DNA of 45,375 nt. Source: a virus. The stretch covers positions 1 through 45,375 of the IMG/VR virus record IMGVR_UViG_3300045747_000259; one strand, 5' to 3'. The notes beneath the pieces are model-generated. The model ran no database searches. It had not been told where the DNA came from and saw only the letters and a list, made by a program, of their open reading frames with translations. Positions 5,361-12,858 of this stretch are shown here, in pieces. A program made the translations under genes and the position numbers. The number at the start of each line of letters is the position of its first letter. The first letter of the stretch is position 1.

Positions 5361-7727
5361 ATGGCTAAAACGTATCAATTTTTAGATTTTTTTCCGAATC
5401 ACGTTTATCGTTATATTGACCAAACAGGAGCAGGACGACCGCCGGTTACATCAGAAGAGAAGAAGAGTGAACTCAATTTAGCAGGATATGAGTCCTACTA
5501 CACAGTGAACGGTTTCAAGGGAGGAGCTGATGCTAAGAAAGAGAGCTGTACTAACCTCAACGCCTTTTTTATAGACATCGACGGGAGAAAGGACAAGGAG
5601 GAGTTGGAAGCAATTAAGAAGAAGCTCGACCCGACTTTCATTATCGAGACAGGCCGTGGACATCACATCTACTGGTGTTTGGATGAGGGGCTATACAAAG
5701 AGGACTGTACACCGGAGGAGTGGGCTAAGGTTATGGCTCGCTGGGAGCGAATACAACAAGCTATTGTTACAGAGTTAAAAGCTGACCCTGTAGTAAAGGA
5801 TATACCTCGAATCCTACGCGTTCCGGATACATACTACTGGAAGAAGTCAGGGGATGCTCACACAAGAGGTACTGAGGGGATTTTTAAGATTAAGGGAATC
5901 TATAAAGTACCAGCTAACGTATACTCTATGGACAAGATGGAGGAAACGTTCCCTACAGTAGAGTCAGTAGCGGATAAGAAAAGGGAGGAGCGTGCTAAGT
6001 CATATTCCGAATCAGAGCGCAACGACTTCTTTGAACGAGTGAATAGTAAGTATCCTATAGCTAACCGTGATAGTTTCAAAAGACTTATATCCGGAGAGGA
6101 GGGGACACTGCCTCCTAACATTCCATCTCGAAATGGAGCGCTACTTGTTGTTGCATCACTAGCAAGACAAGCTGGGTGGACTGTACAACAAGCTCAGGAA
6201 CACTTTGTTAAGGTGGGGTGGCACGGTATAGAGAAGGAGCGAGGTGGACTCACTGAGATATATAACACTGTTAATTCTGCTTTCGGAGGAGGTTATACGT
6301 TCTCACATAAGAATGAAATTATTATTTATAACATGTCATCCGAGGAAGAGATAGCACTTCAGACAACATATACTGATGTTCTCAAGGATAGAAAAGAGAA
6401 GGACCGAGTACGTTTTTCAAACTACGAGAATGAGTTATTGGTTAAGCATCCGAATCTCAAGAAGAATGAAGCTGGAATTATATTCGACTATGATGGAGGT
6501 GTATATAAAATGCTCTCTGATGTTGAAATATCAAGTATAATCCTACGCGACTTGTACGACGATATGCTCTGGGGATACAGAACAGGGAAGTGTGTATCAG
6601 ACAAGCTAAAGTGTCTACTCTCTATTATTCCTTACTTAGTTCTTAATGATGATAGAGATGCTTCAACGCTTAACCTCAAGAATGGACTTCTTAATATCAA
6701 TACCCGTGTATTGCGACCTCATACACCGGAGTATGTATCACTTATACAGTCACCTGTATCATATGACCCTGAAGCTACTGCACCAACGTGGAATGAATGT
6801 ATCAAAAGCTGGATGGAGGGGGATGAAGCTGAATCAAAAGCGCTGATGCTCCAGCAGTTCTCAGGTTACACACTCACACCTACAATGTCCTACGATAAAG
6901 CATTATTCCTAGTAGGGGACGGAGGTAATGGTAAGTCAACGTTTGTAGATACAATCGCTATGGTAGTTGGGGATATGGCAACCTCTCATATTGACCTCGA
7001 GGACCTATACGGTATGTTCGGTATGCAAGCGCTCATAGGAAAAAGACTGAATGTTATCGAAGAAGTACACGGCAACTACTACCAGAGTAATAAGTTGAAG
7101 AAGCTCATCTCAGGAGAATCTGTAACAGTTAATATGAAATTCAAAAATGCTTTCTATTTTAAACCTCAAGCGAAGTTCGTTTTTGCTGTGAACATTATGC
7201 CTCGAGTGGATGATACATCTGCCGGAATGGAGCGACGTACCTGTGCTATTGTATTTAAGAATAACTTCAGGAATCATCCTAATACAGCACTTCGTAACTC
7301 GGGGGGTGTACTTGCTCAGGAGCTATCAGGGATATTGAACTGGATGCTCGATGGGGTTAAGTCACTTCACGAGACTCATAAGTTTGTAGTCACTAAGGAA
7401 CAAGAGGAACTACTCCGTGAGTACCGTCAGGAGAACTCTGCTGTTGAAGGATTTATTGCTGAGTGTTTGGACTTCGCTGAAGGAGCTACTGCTGGGACCC
7501 GTGAACTCTATGACAACTACAAGGAGTATTGTGTTAAGGATGGACGAAAGTTTAAGAGTAACATCGGGTTTACTAAGGAGATGAAGGCGCATGCAAAGAG
7601 ATACGGGAAGTTTACTTTTGTAGACCGAAGCTTCGGAGGAGATGGCTCAAAGTTCGAAGGGGTTCGTGTGTCCGGTGGATGGGGAAGGGAATCGAATGTA
7701 AATGTTAGTCATTATCTAAACTCATAA
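5361..7727 (+). CDS. AEP-type primase / SF3 (D5-like) helicase fusion, 788 aa
   Basis: The N-terminal domain looks like an archaeo-eukaryotic primase: FFIDIDG near residues 69-75 supplies the acidic DxD pair and TGRGHHIYW near 97-105 the conserved His motif, with KDIPRILRVPDTYYW after it. The C-terminal half is a superfamily 3 helicase: a Walker A GDGGNGKST near residue 518, an acidic Walker B VIEEVHG near 565, and an FVFAVNIMPRVDD sensor-type motif about 50 residues on. Such fusions prime and unwind at phage and plasmid origins. It follows the SSB-like gene and is separated from the SF2 helicase by one base, forming the replication core. The start at 5361 follows AATAATCT without a Shine-Dalgarno. 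Confidence 0.88.
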   Translation: MAKTYQFLDFFPNHVYRYIDQTGAGRPPVTSEEKKSELNLAGYESYYTVNGFKGGADAKKESCTNLNAFFIDIDGRKDKEELEAIKKKLDPTFIIETGRGHHIYWCLDEGLYKEDCTPEEWAKVMARWERIQQAIVTELKADPVVKDIPRILRVPDTYYWKKSGDAHTRGTEGIFKIKGIYKVPANVYSMDKMEETFPTVESVADKKREERAKSYSESERNDFFERVNSKYPIANRDSFKRLISGEEGTLPPNIPSRNGALLVVASLARQAGWTVQQAQEHFVKVGWHGIEKERGGLTEIYNTVNSAFGGGYTFSHKNEIIIYNMSSEEEIALQTTYTDVLKDRKEKDRVRFSNYENELLVKHPNLKKNEAGIIFDYDGGVYKMLSDVEISSIILRDLYDDMLWGYRTGKCVSDKLKCLLSIIPYLVLNDDRDASTLNLKNGLLNINTRVLRPHTPEYVSLIQSPVSYDPEATAPTWNECIKSWMEGDEAESKALMLQQFSGYTLTPTMSYDKALFLVGDGGNGKSTFVDTIAMVVGDMATSHIDLEDLYGMFGMQALIGKRLNVIEEVHGNYYQSNKLKKLISGESVTVNMKFKNAFYFKPQAKFVFAVNIMPRVDDTSAGMERRTCAIVFKNNFRNHPNTALRNSGGVLAQELSGILNWMLDGVKSLHETHKFVVTKEQEELLREYRQENSAVEGFIAECLDFAEGATAGTRELYDNYKEYCVKDGRKFKSNIGFTKEMKAHAKRYGKFTFVDRSFGGDGSKFEGVRVSGGWGRESNVNVSHYLNS

Positions 7728-7728
7728 T

Positions 7729-9000
7729 ATGATACCTCCATTATATGAACATCAACAGAAAATTATCAACGAGAACAAGAAGAGATGTGGTCTATTTCTC
7801 GGAACAGGCAGTGCTAAAACCCGAACAGCTCTCGAGCTTGCTGAAGGAGCCGTTCTCGTCATTTGTCCAAAGCAACAGCGTGAAGACAGAACATGGGAGC
7901 GTAACGCTGATAAATTCGGAATCATTGTCAATCTTACAGTCATCTCTAAAGAGGACCTAAGAAGAGACTGGGAAACATTACCCAGATACGACACAGTCAT
8001 AATCGATGAGTGCCACAACAATTTAGGTGTGACTCCGGAGACAAGACAGCGTAAAGGGGTACAGATACCAAAAACATCACAGATTTTTGAAGCTACTTTT
8101 ATGTACTTATCAAAGTGCCAACCAAGTAGGTTATACCTCTGTTCCGCTACTCCTGTTAGTAAACCTATGAACATGTGGGCTCTATCAAAGCTGTTCGGAC
8201 ATAACTGGAACTTCTTTGAATTTAGAAGTAAATACTATGCCGAGATACGAATGGGACAACGGCGCATCTGGATGGAGAGAAAGGACGATGCGACTAAAGC
8301 GAGAATGGCCGAGATTATTAAGAAGTACGGCTATACCGGAGGACTCTCGGATTTCTTTGATGTACCGGAACAGACTCATAAGGAAGTGATGATTGATATG
8401 ACTCCACAACAGACTAAGGCTGTTAAGGACTTGATGCTCGCTGAAGCCGACCCGCTGGTGCGTAATGCGAAGATTAGAACAATACAGAATGGAGTTATGT
8501 ACACGAAGAGAGTGGAGAAGATAGGAGACAGAACTGAAGTGATGCGCGACCATACTGAGATATTCCCGTCGAATAAAATAGAGTACATCCTCGAGCGAGC
8601 GATAGAGTTCCCGAAGCTCTTGATATTCGCAAACTACACGGCTCAGATTATTCAGATTGAAAAAGCTCTCAAAGCTGAGGGATATACTGTATCAACACTT
8701 ACCGGACAGACTAAGGATAGGTCTAACTTGATACTAGATGCCGAAAATTCGAAAGCACACATCGTAATTGCTCAAAGTAGTATAAGTGCCGGTTATGAAC
8801 TTCCGAGCTTCCCTTGTGTCATTTTTGCCTCAAAGAGCTGGCAAGCGGTGAACTACTCTCAAGCCCTCGGGAGAGTTCTCAGGAGTAATGCCCTGAAGAA
8901 GAATCTTTACATCCACTTAGTAGTAAAAGGTAAAGATGAGGACTGTCATAAGGCGGTAATGGCAGGAGAGGATTTCTATGAAAAGGTGCTAGAACAGTAA
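7729..9000 (+). CDS. SF2 (SNF2/DEAD-like) helicase, 423 aa
   Basis: Superfamily 2 motifs appear in order: LFLGTGSAKT (about residues 22-31, Walker A, with Ala where Gly is usual), IIDECH (91-96, a DExH-type motif II), LCSATP near 138 (motif III), LLIFANYTAQI near 300 (motif IV), SAGYELP near 350 and QALGRVLRS near 380 (motif VI). Phage proteins of this size usually act in replication, recombination or fork remodelling. It begins one base after the primase stop (TAATATG). The promoter of the next gene starts within two bases of its end. Confidence 0.85.
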   Translation: MIPPLYEHQQKIINENKKRCGLFLGTGSAKTRTALELAEGAVLVICPKQQREDRTWERNADKFGIIVNLTVISKEDLRRDWETLPRYDTVIIDECHNNLGVTPETRQRKGVQIPKTSQIFEATFMYLSKCQPSRLYLCSATPVSKPMNMWALSKLFGHNWNFFEFRSKYYAEIRMGQRRIWMERKDDATKARMAEIIKKYGYTGGLSDFFDVPEQTHKEVMIDMTPQQTKAVKDLMLAEADPLVRNAKIRTIQNGVMYTKRVEKIGDRTEVMRDHTEIFPSNKIEYILERAIEFPKLLIFANYTAQIIQIEKALKAEGYTVSTLTGQTKDRSNLILDAENSKAHIVIAQSSISAGYELPSFPCVIFASKSWQAVNYSQALGRVLRSNALKKNLYIHLVVKGKDEDCHKAVMAGEDFYEKVLEQ

Positions 9001-9002
9001 TG

Positions 9003-9031
9003 TTGACACCGACATCTAATCATGCTACACT
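9003..9031 (+). promoter_or_regulatory. Sigma70-type promoter giving a leaderless mRNA
   Basis: TTGACA (9003-9008), 17-base spacer, TACACT (9026-9031) preceded by TGC. The -35 is extended as TTGACACCGACA. Only seven bases lie between the -10 box and the ATG at 9039, so transcription should begin at or next to the start codon. Confidence 0.8.
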
Positions 9032-9038
9032 CAACTTT

Positions 9039-9236
9039 ATGATAGTAGAACATTATGGAATAAAAGTAGATATACCAGCACCAAAATTTGGTAACGAAAG
9101 GGATATATATATCCGTGATGCGATGGAGGAACTTTATAAAGCTATCAAGAATAAAGCTAAAATGCCGGAGGAGAAGAAGAAAGAGAAAGTGAAAACGATT
9201 ATGCTTTTACTAAAACAATTATCACAACAACTATGA
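9039..9236 (+). CDS. Small basic protein on a predicted leaderless mRNA, 65 aa
   Basis: The ATG at 9039 is chosen because it lies seven bases downstream of a strong promoter; an upstream in-frame start at 9000 would run through the promoter. The protein is helical and Lys-rich in its second half (AKMPEEKKKEKVKTI). No family recognised. Its TGA stop overlaps the next ATG (9233-9236). Confidence 0.7.
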   Translation: MIVEHYGIKVDIPAPKFGNERDIYIRDAMEELYKAIKNKAKMPEEKKKEKVKTIMLLLKQLSQQL

Positions 9237-9340
9237 AAGAAATTATACAAACAATGGCGTTAACGTTAGCTTTAACAACGGGGGTGATAATAGCTTTTAT
9301 ACTTTGTTTAAAATTGTTTATTAACTTAATTGCAGAATAA
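9233..9340 (+). CDS. 35-aa single-pass membrane peptide
   Basis: ATGA overlap with the gene before. Residues 8-34 are almost entirely hydrophobic (for example TGVIIAFILCLKLFINLI). Same operon as the leaderless gene; function unknown. Confidence 0.5.
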   Translation: MKEIIQTMALTLALTTGVIIAFILCLKLFINLIAE

Positions 9341-9341
9341 T

Positions 9342-9413
9342 ATGAACTGGGATTTTTTAGCAGGATACTTAACAGCAATATTACTTATGTGGATACAAGG
9401 TAGATTTAAGTAG
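9342..9413 (+). CDS. 23-aa membrane peptide
   Basis: Starts one base after the previous stop (TAATATG). Hydrophobic core AGYLTAILLMWI followed by a basic end (QGRFK). Likely a tiny membrane protein; could be fortuitous because of its length. Confidence 0.35.
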   Translation: MNWDFLAGYLTAILLMWIQGRFK

Positions 9414-9440
9414 AACATTTATCAACGAGGTGCATCTAAA

Positions 9441-9526
9441 AGTAGATTGAAGGAGCGTGCCGACTAATAAGGCACTTCTAATCTTTAAAAAGAAAGGTAA
9501 AGTGATTTTACTCCAGTCAATCTACT
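9441..9526 (+). ncRNA. Candidate structured RNA flanked by direct repeats
   Basis: AGTAGATTGA (9441-9450) is perfectly complementary to TCAATCTACT (9517-9526), and inside it GGAG (9452-9455) pairs with CTCC (9511-9514). Enclosed hairpins are GTGCC/GGCAC (9457-9461 with 9471-9475) and GTAAA/TTTAC (9497-9501 with 9507-9511, the last base competing with CTCC). The result is a multi-branched fold in a stretch with no gene. It is bracketed by AGGTGCATCT (9428-9437 and 9530-9539) and by CAACGAGG (9423-9430 and 9542-9549). No known RNA family recognised. Confidence 0.5.
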
Positions 9527-9607
9527 ACTAGGTGCATCTCACAACGAGGGGGTAATAATAAATTATATGCGAATAAAAATAAACGCAATAGAGTTAAAAG
9601 AAATACA

Positions 9608-9727
9608 ATGAAACAATCAGAAATGCTTAAAAAAATAACGTCACGTTTATCAACAGGAGAAGTTGTCATTGATGGCAATAAAATAGCCCAAGTTCTTGCT
9701 GAAATGGACGAAATTATACACAGATAA
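9608..9727 (+). CDS. Hypothetical 39-aa peptide
   Basis: Helical, charged. Its ATG overlaps the stop of a 14-codon frame (9567-9611) that may act as a translational lead-in. No function suggested. Confidence 0.45.
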   Translation: MKQSEMLKKITSRLSTGEVVIDGNKIAQVLAEMDEIIHR

Positions 9728-9748
9728 AACATACTAACTTATAAAGAA

Positions 9749-10012
9749 ATGAAAGAAAAATGCAAAATATGTATGGGAATAGGAATATTTGAATGTGAGC
9801 ATTCCCCACAACCAGAAGATTGGGAGAGTAGGTTTGAAGAAGAAAAGAATAACTTTCTTGTGTATAACTCACAAAGTGGAAGTAGGTTCTTGGATGAAGA
9901 TAAAATCAAATCCTTCATCAAAACCGAGATTCGTAAGGCAGAGGAGATGGGGTATAGAAAGCACAGAGAGAAAATGCTAAAAGAAATGGGATTAGAGGAA
10001 GTTAAGAAGTAG
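9749..10012 (+). CDS. Small zinc-binding-like protein, 87 aa
   Basis: CKICMGIGIFECEH near residues 5-18 offers a C-x2-C-x6-C-x-H metal site. The rest is charged and helical, probably a coiled coil toward the C-terminus. The start follows TATAAAGAA. Base composition is more AT-rich than the genes near position 1. Confidence 0.65.
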   Translation: MKEKCKICMGIGIFECEHSPQPEDWESRFEEEKNNFLVYNSQSGSRFLDEDKIKSFIKTEIRKAEEMGYRKHREKMLKEMGLEEVKK

Positions 10013-10177
10013 ATGTATATGAAAATAATAAAAGACATAGAGTCCACAATAGATATAAGATTCCATTTATGGGAAATTAGTAGATTAGTGATAATGCTTC
10101 AAAATAGTTCTAAAGCAAAAGTTGATGAAGATATGCTTAAAAAACTTAAAAAAGTATTAGAAGTTTTTGAAGTCTAA
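10013..10177 (+). CDS. Hypothetical helical protein, 54 aa
   Basis: Begins directly after the preceding stop; an ATG two codons later (10019) is equally possible. Amphipathic helices rich in Lys and Ile/Leu. Not recognised. Confidence 0.5.
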   Translation: MYMKIIKDIESTIDIRFHLWEISRLVIMLQNSSKAKVDEDMLKKLKKVLEVFEV

Positions 10178-10190
10178 TCCCCCACACACC

Positions 10191-10535
10191 ATGCAAGAAA
10201 AGACATTAGAAAAAGAATTAGAAGACCTAACCTGTATAAATGGAGCAATGTATTTTGGGTCAGTTGAAACTCCATGCTCAGGTAGAGAAACAGGTGAGTG
10301 TTGCCAGTATGAGCAGACATACGAAGAAGCTATGAAAGAGCTAGTTTCTTTCATCTCTTCCCGAGAGAAGAAATTACAAGATACAAAATCTAACCGTAGA
10401 ATGTACCAACTAGGATACGCAGATGCAGAAAAACACTATAGACAAGAGATAGAAGCTATCATAACTGCTTACTGTGATATAGATGATTATAACGTGGACA
10501 AGGTAATGGAGGACTTAACTAAACTAATGAAATGA
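10191..10535 (+). CDS. Hypothetical protein with Cys cluster, 114 aa
   Basis: Cys at about 15, 29, 37 and 38 (TPCSGRETGECCQYEQ) could bind metal or disulphide-link. The second half is helical. I chose the ATG at 10191; an in-frame TTG at 10167 overlaps the previous gene. The stop overlaps the next ATG (10532-10535). Confidence 0.65.
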   Translation: MQEKTLEKELEDLTCINGAMYFGSVETPCSGRETGECCQYEQTYEEAMKELVSFISSREKKLQDTKSNRRMYQLGYADAEKHYRQEIEAIITAYCDIDDYNVDKVMEDLTKLMK

Positions 10536-10699
10536 AATGTACACAAACAAAAGAAAAAGTAGATTATTTAACAGGGTATTCATTAGGAATAGATAGGTGT
10601 AATGGAGAAATGATAGAGATAGGACTAATTGATTCTAATGAAAACGGAGATATAAAACTTTACCAATGTGAGTCATGTAAAAGTATTAAACTAATTTAA
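10532..10699 (+). CDS. Small zinc-ribbon-like protein, 55 aa
   Basis: Two Cys sites, C3 and C23, and a C-terminal YQCESCKS (44-51) with C-x2-C, as in the zinc-finger peptide at 3564. Coupled to its neighbour by an ATGA overlap. Role unknown. Confidence 0.55.
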   Translation: MKCTQTKEKVDYLTGYSLGIDRCNGEMIEIGLIDSNENGDIKLYQCESCKSIKLI

Positions 10700-10703
10700 T
10701 GAT

Positions 10704-10787
10704 ATGGCTACAGAATCAGGAATTACAGAAGATGAATTTAATAGACGTATGTTTTGGAGAAAAATTAAAAAGATATTTAACGTATGA
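10704..10787 (+). CDS. 27-aa peptide
   Basis: Short ATG-TGA frame, basic C-terminal half (RRMFWRKIKKIF). Overlaps the next ATG by four bases (10784-10787), which supports translation. Confidence 0.4.
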   Translation: MATESGITEDEFNRRMFWRKIKKIFNV

Positions 10788-10975
10788 AAATACCCTTCCC
10801 AGTAGAGTTTCTATGTGGCTGTGCATGTAAAGAGTGTTGCGATAGATTTATAAAGACAGGAGTAATAATTAAAGACTATGAAGACAAACCAATTCAAAAA
10901 GGGAATATTTTATGGGATTCTTTATTCAAAGGAAAGAAAAAAAATAAAAGAACTTCTAGTAGAACATTTTGGTAA
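10784..10975 (+). CDS. Cys-rich N-terminal part of a split HNH-type protein, 63 aa
   Basis: CGCACKECC near residues 11-19 is a dense Cys cluster. The frame runs into A8 (10937-10944) and then ends after an unrelated-looking tail (RTSSRTFW). Removing one A from the run would join it to the HNH frame at 10878, giving a continuous protein of about 130 aa. Could be a real short protein overlapping the HNH gene, a frameshift mutation, a read error, or a slippage site. Confidence 0.5.
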   Translation: MKIPFPVEFLCGCACKECCDRFIKTGVIIKDYEDKPIQKGNILWDSLFKGKKKNKRTSSRTFW

Positions 10976-11174
10976 GTGCTTCTGGTGTAAAATACCTGTA
11001 ATTATATATCCACATGGAACATATATTTTTCCACCTGACGATTTAGCAACATTCGACCACCTTAAAAGTAAAGGTAGAGGTAGAAAATTAGGTGAGAACA
11101 CACCAAAAGTATTATCTTGTCGTAAGTGTAATATGGCAAGAGAATATAAAAAACCCATCAATAAAGATGAGTAA
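10878..11174 (+). CDS. HNH endonuclease-like protein, 98 aa
   Basis: Pattern of an HNH/zinc-finger nuclease: GKCFWCK (about residues 32-38, first Cys pair), FDHLKSKGRGRKL (about 59-71, the catalytic His after Asp) and LSCRKCNMAR (about 79-88, second Cys pair and Asn). Small HNH enzymes in phages serve as homing nucleases or packaging factors. It overlaps the Cys-rich gene upstream by 98 bases; the natural N-terminus may be in that frame. Confidence 0.7.
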   Translation: MKTNQFKKGIFYGILYSKERKKIKELLVEHFGKCFWCKIPVIIYPHGTYIFPPDDLATFDHLKSKGRGRKLGENTPKVLSCRKCNMAREYKKPINKDE

Positions 11175-11260
11175 TTTACGCCTAAGGATGCCCTACTAAG
11201 TTCCTAACTAATTATAACATAAAAACCTGCCTGCTAAAAGGTAGTATAACATAAAGGATT

Positions 11261-11404
11261 ATGAAAAAAGTAATATCAATAATAGCAAATAGTAGTGAAG
11301 GAGTACCGGACGAAGCAGTGTATCTCTGTACAAGAGAATTAGCTCGAGGAATTGGTACAGGAAGTGTAAATGTACACTACTTTTTAGTAGACGTTCGTTT
11401 TTAA
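11261..11404 (+). CDS. Hypothetical 47-aa protein
   Basis: Hydrophobic N-terminus (KKVISIIA), then polar sequence ending in beta-like VNVHYFLVDVRF. Preceded by an 86 bp gap with repeated ATAACATAAA and by AAAGGATT before the ATG, one of the few purine-rich starts. Not recognised. Confidence 0.55.
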   Translation: MKKVISIIANSSEGVPDEAVYLCTRELARGIGTGSVNVHYFLVDVRF

Positions 11405-11409
11405 ATACT

Positions 11410-11787
11410 ATGGCGATAAAACACGAAGCAAAGGCTCAGATAATATTCAACCAGTACCTACGAGAGAAAAAACCTTACGGGTACTTTGAGCTGAAGCATA
11501 CTGATAAAGCTTACTTCCCTTTCTCGAAGATAGAACAGGTACAGTACGATGGTCTACAGGCCACAGAGAAAGAGGGATTCGTGTGGAAATTATCCGACAT
11601 GGATTCACGACCGAAGCCGTGTGACTGTCTCTCTATGCCACCACTACCATCTTACGTTGTTGTATCTTTTGTGAGGACATTCTACTTTATTCGTATCAGG
11701 GATATTGTAAAAATGAAGGAGGATGGGAAGCTCTCAGTTACGCTAGAAGAGGCGAAAACTATAGCTGAAAAGATAGTCGATTACTAG
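11410..11787 (+). CDS. Holliday-junction-resolvase/PD-(D/E)XK-like nuclease, 125 aa
   Basis: Contains YFELKH near residues 25-30 (the E-x-K catalytic pair), an early Glu in the N-terminal helix, FSKIEQVQYDGLQA (about 38-51) and a PSYVVVSFVRTFYFIRIRDI strand region (about 79-98). This order matches small phage resolvase-like proteins of the PD-(D/E)XK fold that cut branched DNA. It lies in the replication/recombination block, and the promoter of the next operon follows. Confidence 0.65.
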   Translation: MAIKHEAKAQIIFNQYLREKKPYGYFELKHTDKAYFPFSKIEQVQYDGLQATEKEGFVWKLSDMDSRPKPCDCLSMPPLPSYVVVSFVRTFYFIRIRDIVKMKEDGKLSVTLEEAKTIAEKIVDY

Positions 11788-11807
11788 GGAATATAGATTA
11801 GAAATTG

Positions 11808-11823
11808 GCTACTTACAAGTAGC
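11808..11823. promoter_or_regulatory. Palindrome abutting the RHH-gene promoter
   Basis: GCTACTT-AC-AAGTAGC, a perfect 7+2+7 inverted repeat directly against the -35 TTGACA. It differs from the site at 4352-4367 by two symmetric changes that preserve the dyad. Confidence 0.65.
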
Positions 11824-11853
11824 TTGACACCGACACCTCTCTTATGCTACACT
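11824..11853 (+). promoter_or_regulatory. Sigma70-type promoter, near-leaderless
   Basis: TTGACA (11824-11829), 18-base spacer, TACACT (11848-11853) preceded by TGC; -35 extended as TTGACACCGACA. The ATG at 11863 is nine bases beyond the -10 box, so at most two or three untranslated bases are expected. Confidence 0.78.
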
Positions 11854-11862
11854 GAGCTAGTT

Positions 11863-12015
11863 ATGAAAAAGAAAACACCGACATTCGTCCGAATTAACTC
11901 TCGAGTAAGACAGGACCAGCATACATTTATTAAAAAGTTAGCAAAGAAGAATAATGTGACTGAAGGAGAAATCCACCGTGACATTATAGACTCTTACATA
12001 AATAACTCATTCTAA
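11863..12015 (+). CDS. Ribbon-helix-helix (Arc/CopG/MetJ-like) DNA-binding protein, 50 aa
   Basis: A short beta strand (TFVRINSRV) is followed by two helices, RQDQHTFIKKLAKKNN and TEGEIHRDIIDSYINN, which is the plan of RHH regulators. These dimerise to bind palindromic operators. The palindrome at 11808-11823 next to its own promoter, and its twin at 4352, are natural candidate targets. First gene of the recombination operon; near-leaderless start. Confidence 0.65.
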   Translation: MKKKTPTFVRINSRVRQDQHTFIKKLAKKNNVTEGEIHRDIIDSYINNSF

Positions 12016-12016
12016 T

Positions 12017-12304
12017 ATGAACTACGAAGCATACGCATTACTTGATACTCAAATCAAAGAACTCATAGCTAAAAAAGATGCCATGAGAGACGAGATGATT
12101 GCAGATTTTAAGTCACAGGGGATAGATAAAATTGAAACACCATACGGAAAGTTCTCAGTGACTCCACTCAAGTCATGGACGTATCCTGAGACAGTTCTAT
12201 CACTAGGTGAGGAGTTTAAGGCCGCAAAAGCCAAAGCTGAGTCAACCGGTGAAGCTACATATGTAGAAAAGCCATCACTCAGATTTACTGAAGTAAAAAT
12301 TTAA
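12017..12304 (+). CDS. Hypothetical conserved-type coiled-coil protein, 95 aa
   Basis: An N-terminal helix (LDTQIKELIAKKDAMRDEMIADF), a short strand pair (IETPYGKFSVTPLKSWTYP), then another helix. I know similar proteins next to phage nuclease genes, but their role is not established. Starts one base after the RHH stop (TAATATG). Confidence 0.65.
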   Translation: MNYEAYALLDTQIKELIAKKDAMRDEMIADFKSQGIDKIETPYGKFSVTPLKSWTYPETVLSLGEEFKAAKAKAESTGEATYVEKPSLRFTEVKI

Positions 12305-12308
12305 AACC

Positions 12309-12857
12309 ATGTCCAAAAAAACAACAACCAAAACAGAAGTAGCAACAGCTACACCAACAGTTACTCTTATGAACTACACCATCAAAGCAGTTATCCCAAC
12401 CGGACCATATGCTAATGTACAGCCAGAAATTACTGTACAAGCTAGTTCTCTTGCAGATGCTCAGGATTATGTATTACCTCACATTGATGCACTCTTTGAG
12501 AAGTATCTTAACCTCAGTGACCGTCCTAAGCCACGAGTAGTTGATACCACTCCCATAAAGCCACCTACTCCAGCTCCTGTTGAGAAGAAAGAAGGTGTAG
12601 CTTTTGTAAAAGCAGATGGACCTCACCCTACAGTTGAACAATTTACTCCAGCTCCAGAGGTTGTAGAACCAAAGAAGTTCGAAGCTGAACAGCCAGCATC
12701 AACAGCATTTGATAAGGCTAAAATGGCCGTAGAATCATGTAGAAGTATTGAGGCTCTTAATATGATAGCTGAGAAGATTGAACAGTCTGTAAAGCTCGAT
12801 GCGCTCGATAAGGCGGACCTAAGTGTACTAGTTGAAGTTAAGAGAAAAGAGTTCTAG
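12309..12857 (+). CDS. Hypothetical two-domain protein with Pro-rich linker, 182 aa
   Basis: Residues about 17-60 form a small alpha/beta domain (YTIKAVIPTGPYANVQPEITV), residues 75-120 are a Pro/Glu-rich linker, and the last 45 residues are a helical bundle-like segment. Lies between the coiled-coil protein and the PD-(D/E)XK nuclease, so it may be part of the same recombination complex. Not assigned. Confidence 0.65.
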   Translation: MSKKTTTKTEVATATPTVTLMNYTIKAVIPTGPYANVQPEITVQASSLADAQDYVLPHIDALFEKYLNLSDRPKPRVVDTTPIKPPTPAPVEKKEGVAFVKADGPHPTVEQFTPAPEVVEPKKFEAEQPASTAFDKAKMAVESCRSIEALNMIAEKIEQSVKLDALDKADLSVLVEVKRKEF

Positions 12858-12858
12858 T

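Noticed and set aside
9233-10535. UGA recoding (as in Gracilibacteria/Absconditabacteria)
   Set aside because: Many genes here end at TGA with a coupled ATGA start for the next gene (for example 3719, 9236, 10535, 10787), so UGA is a stop.
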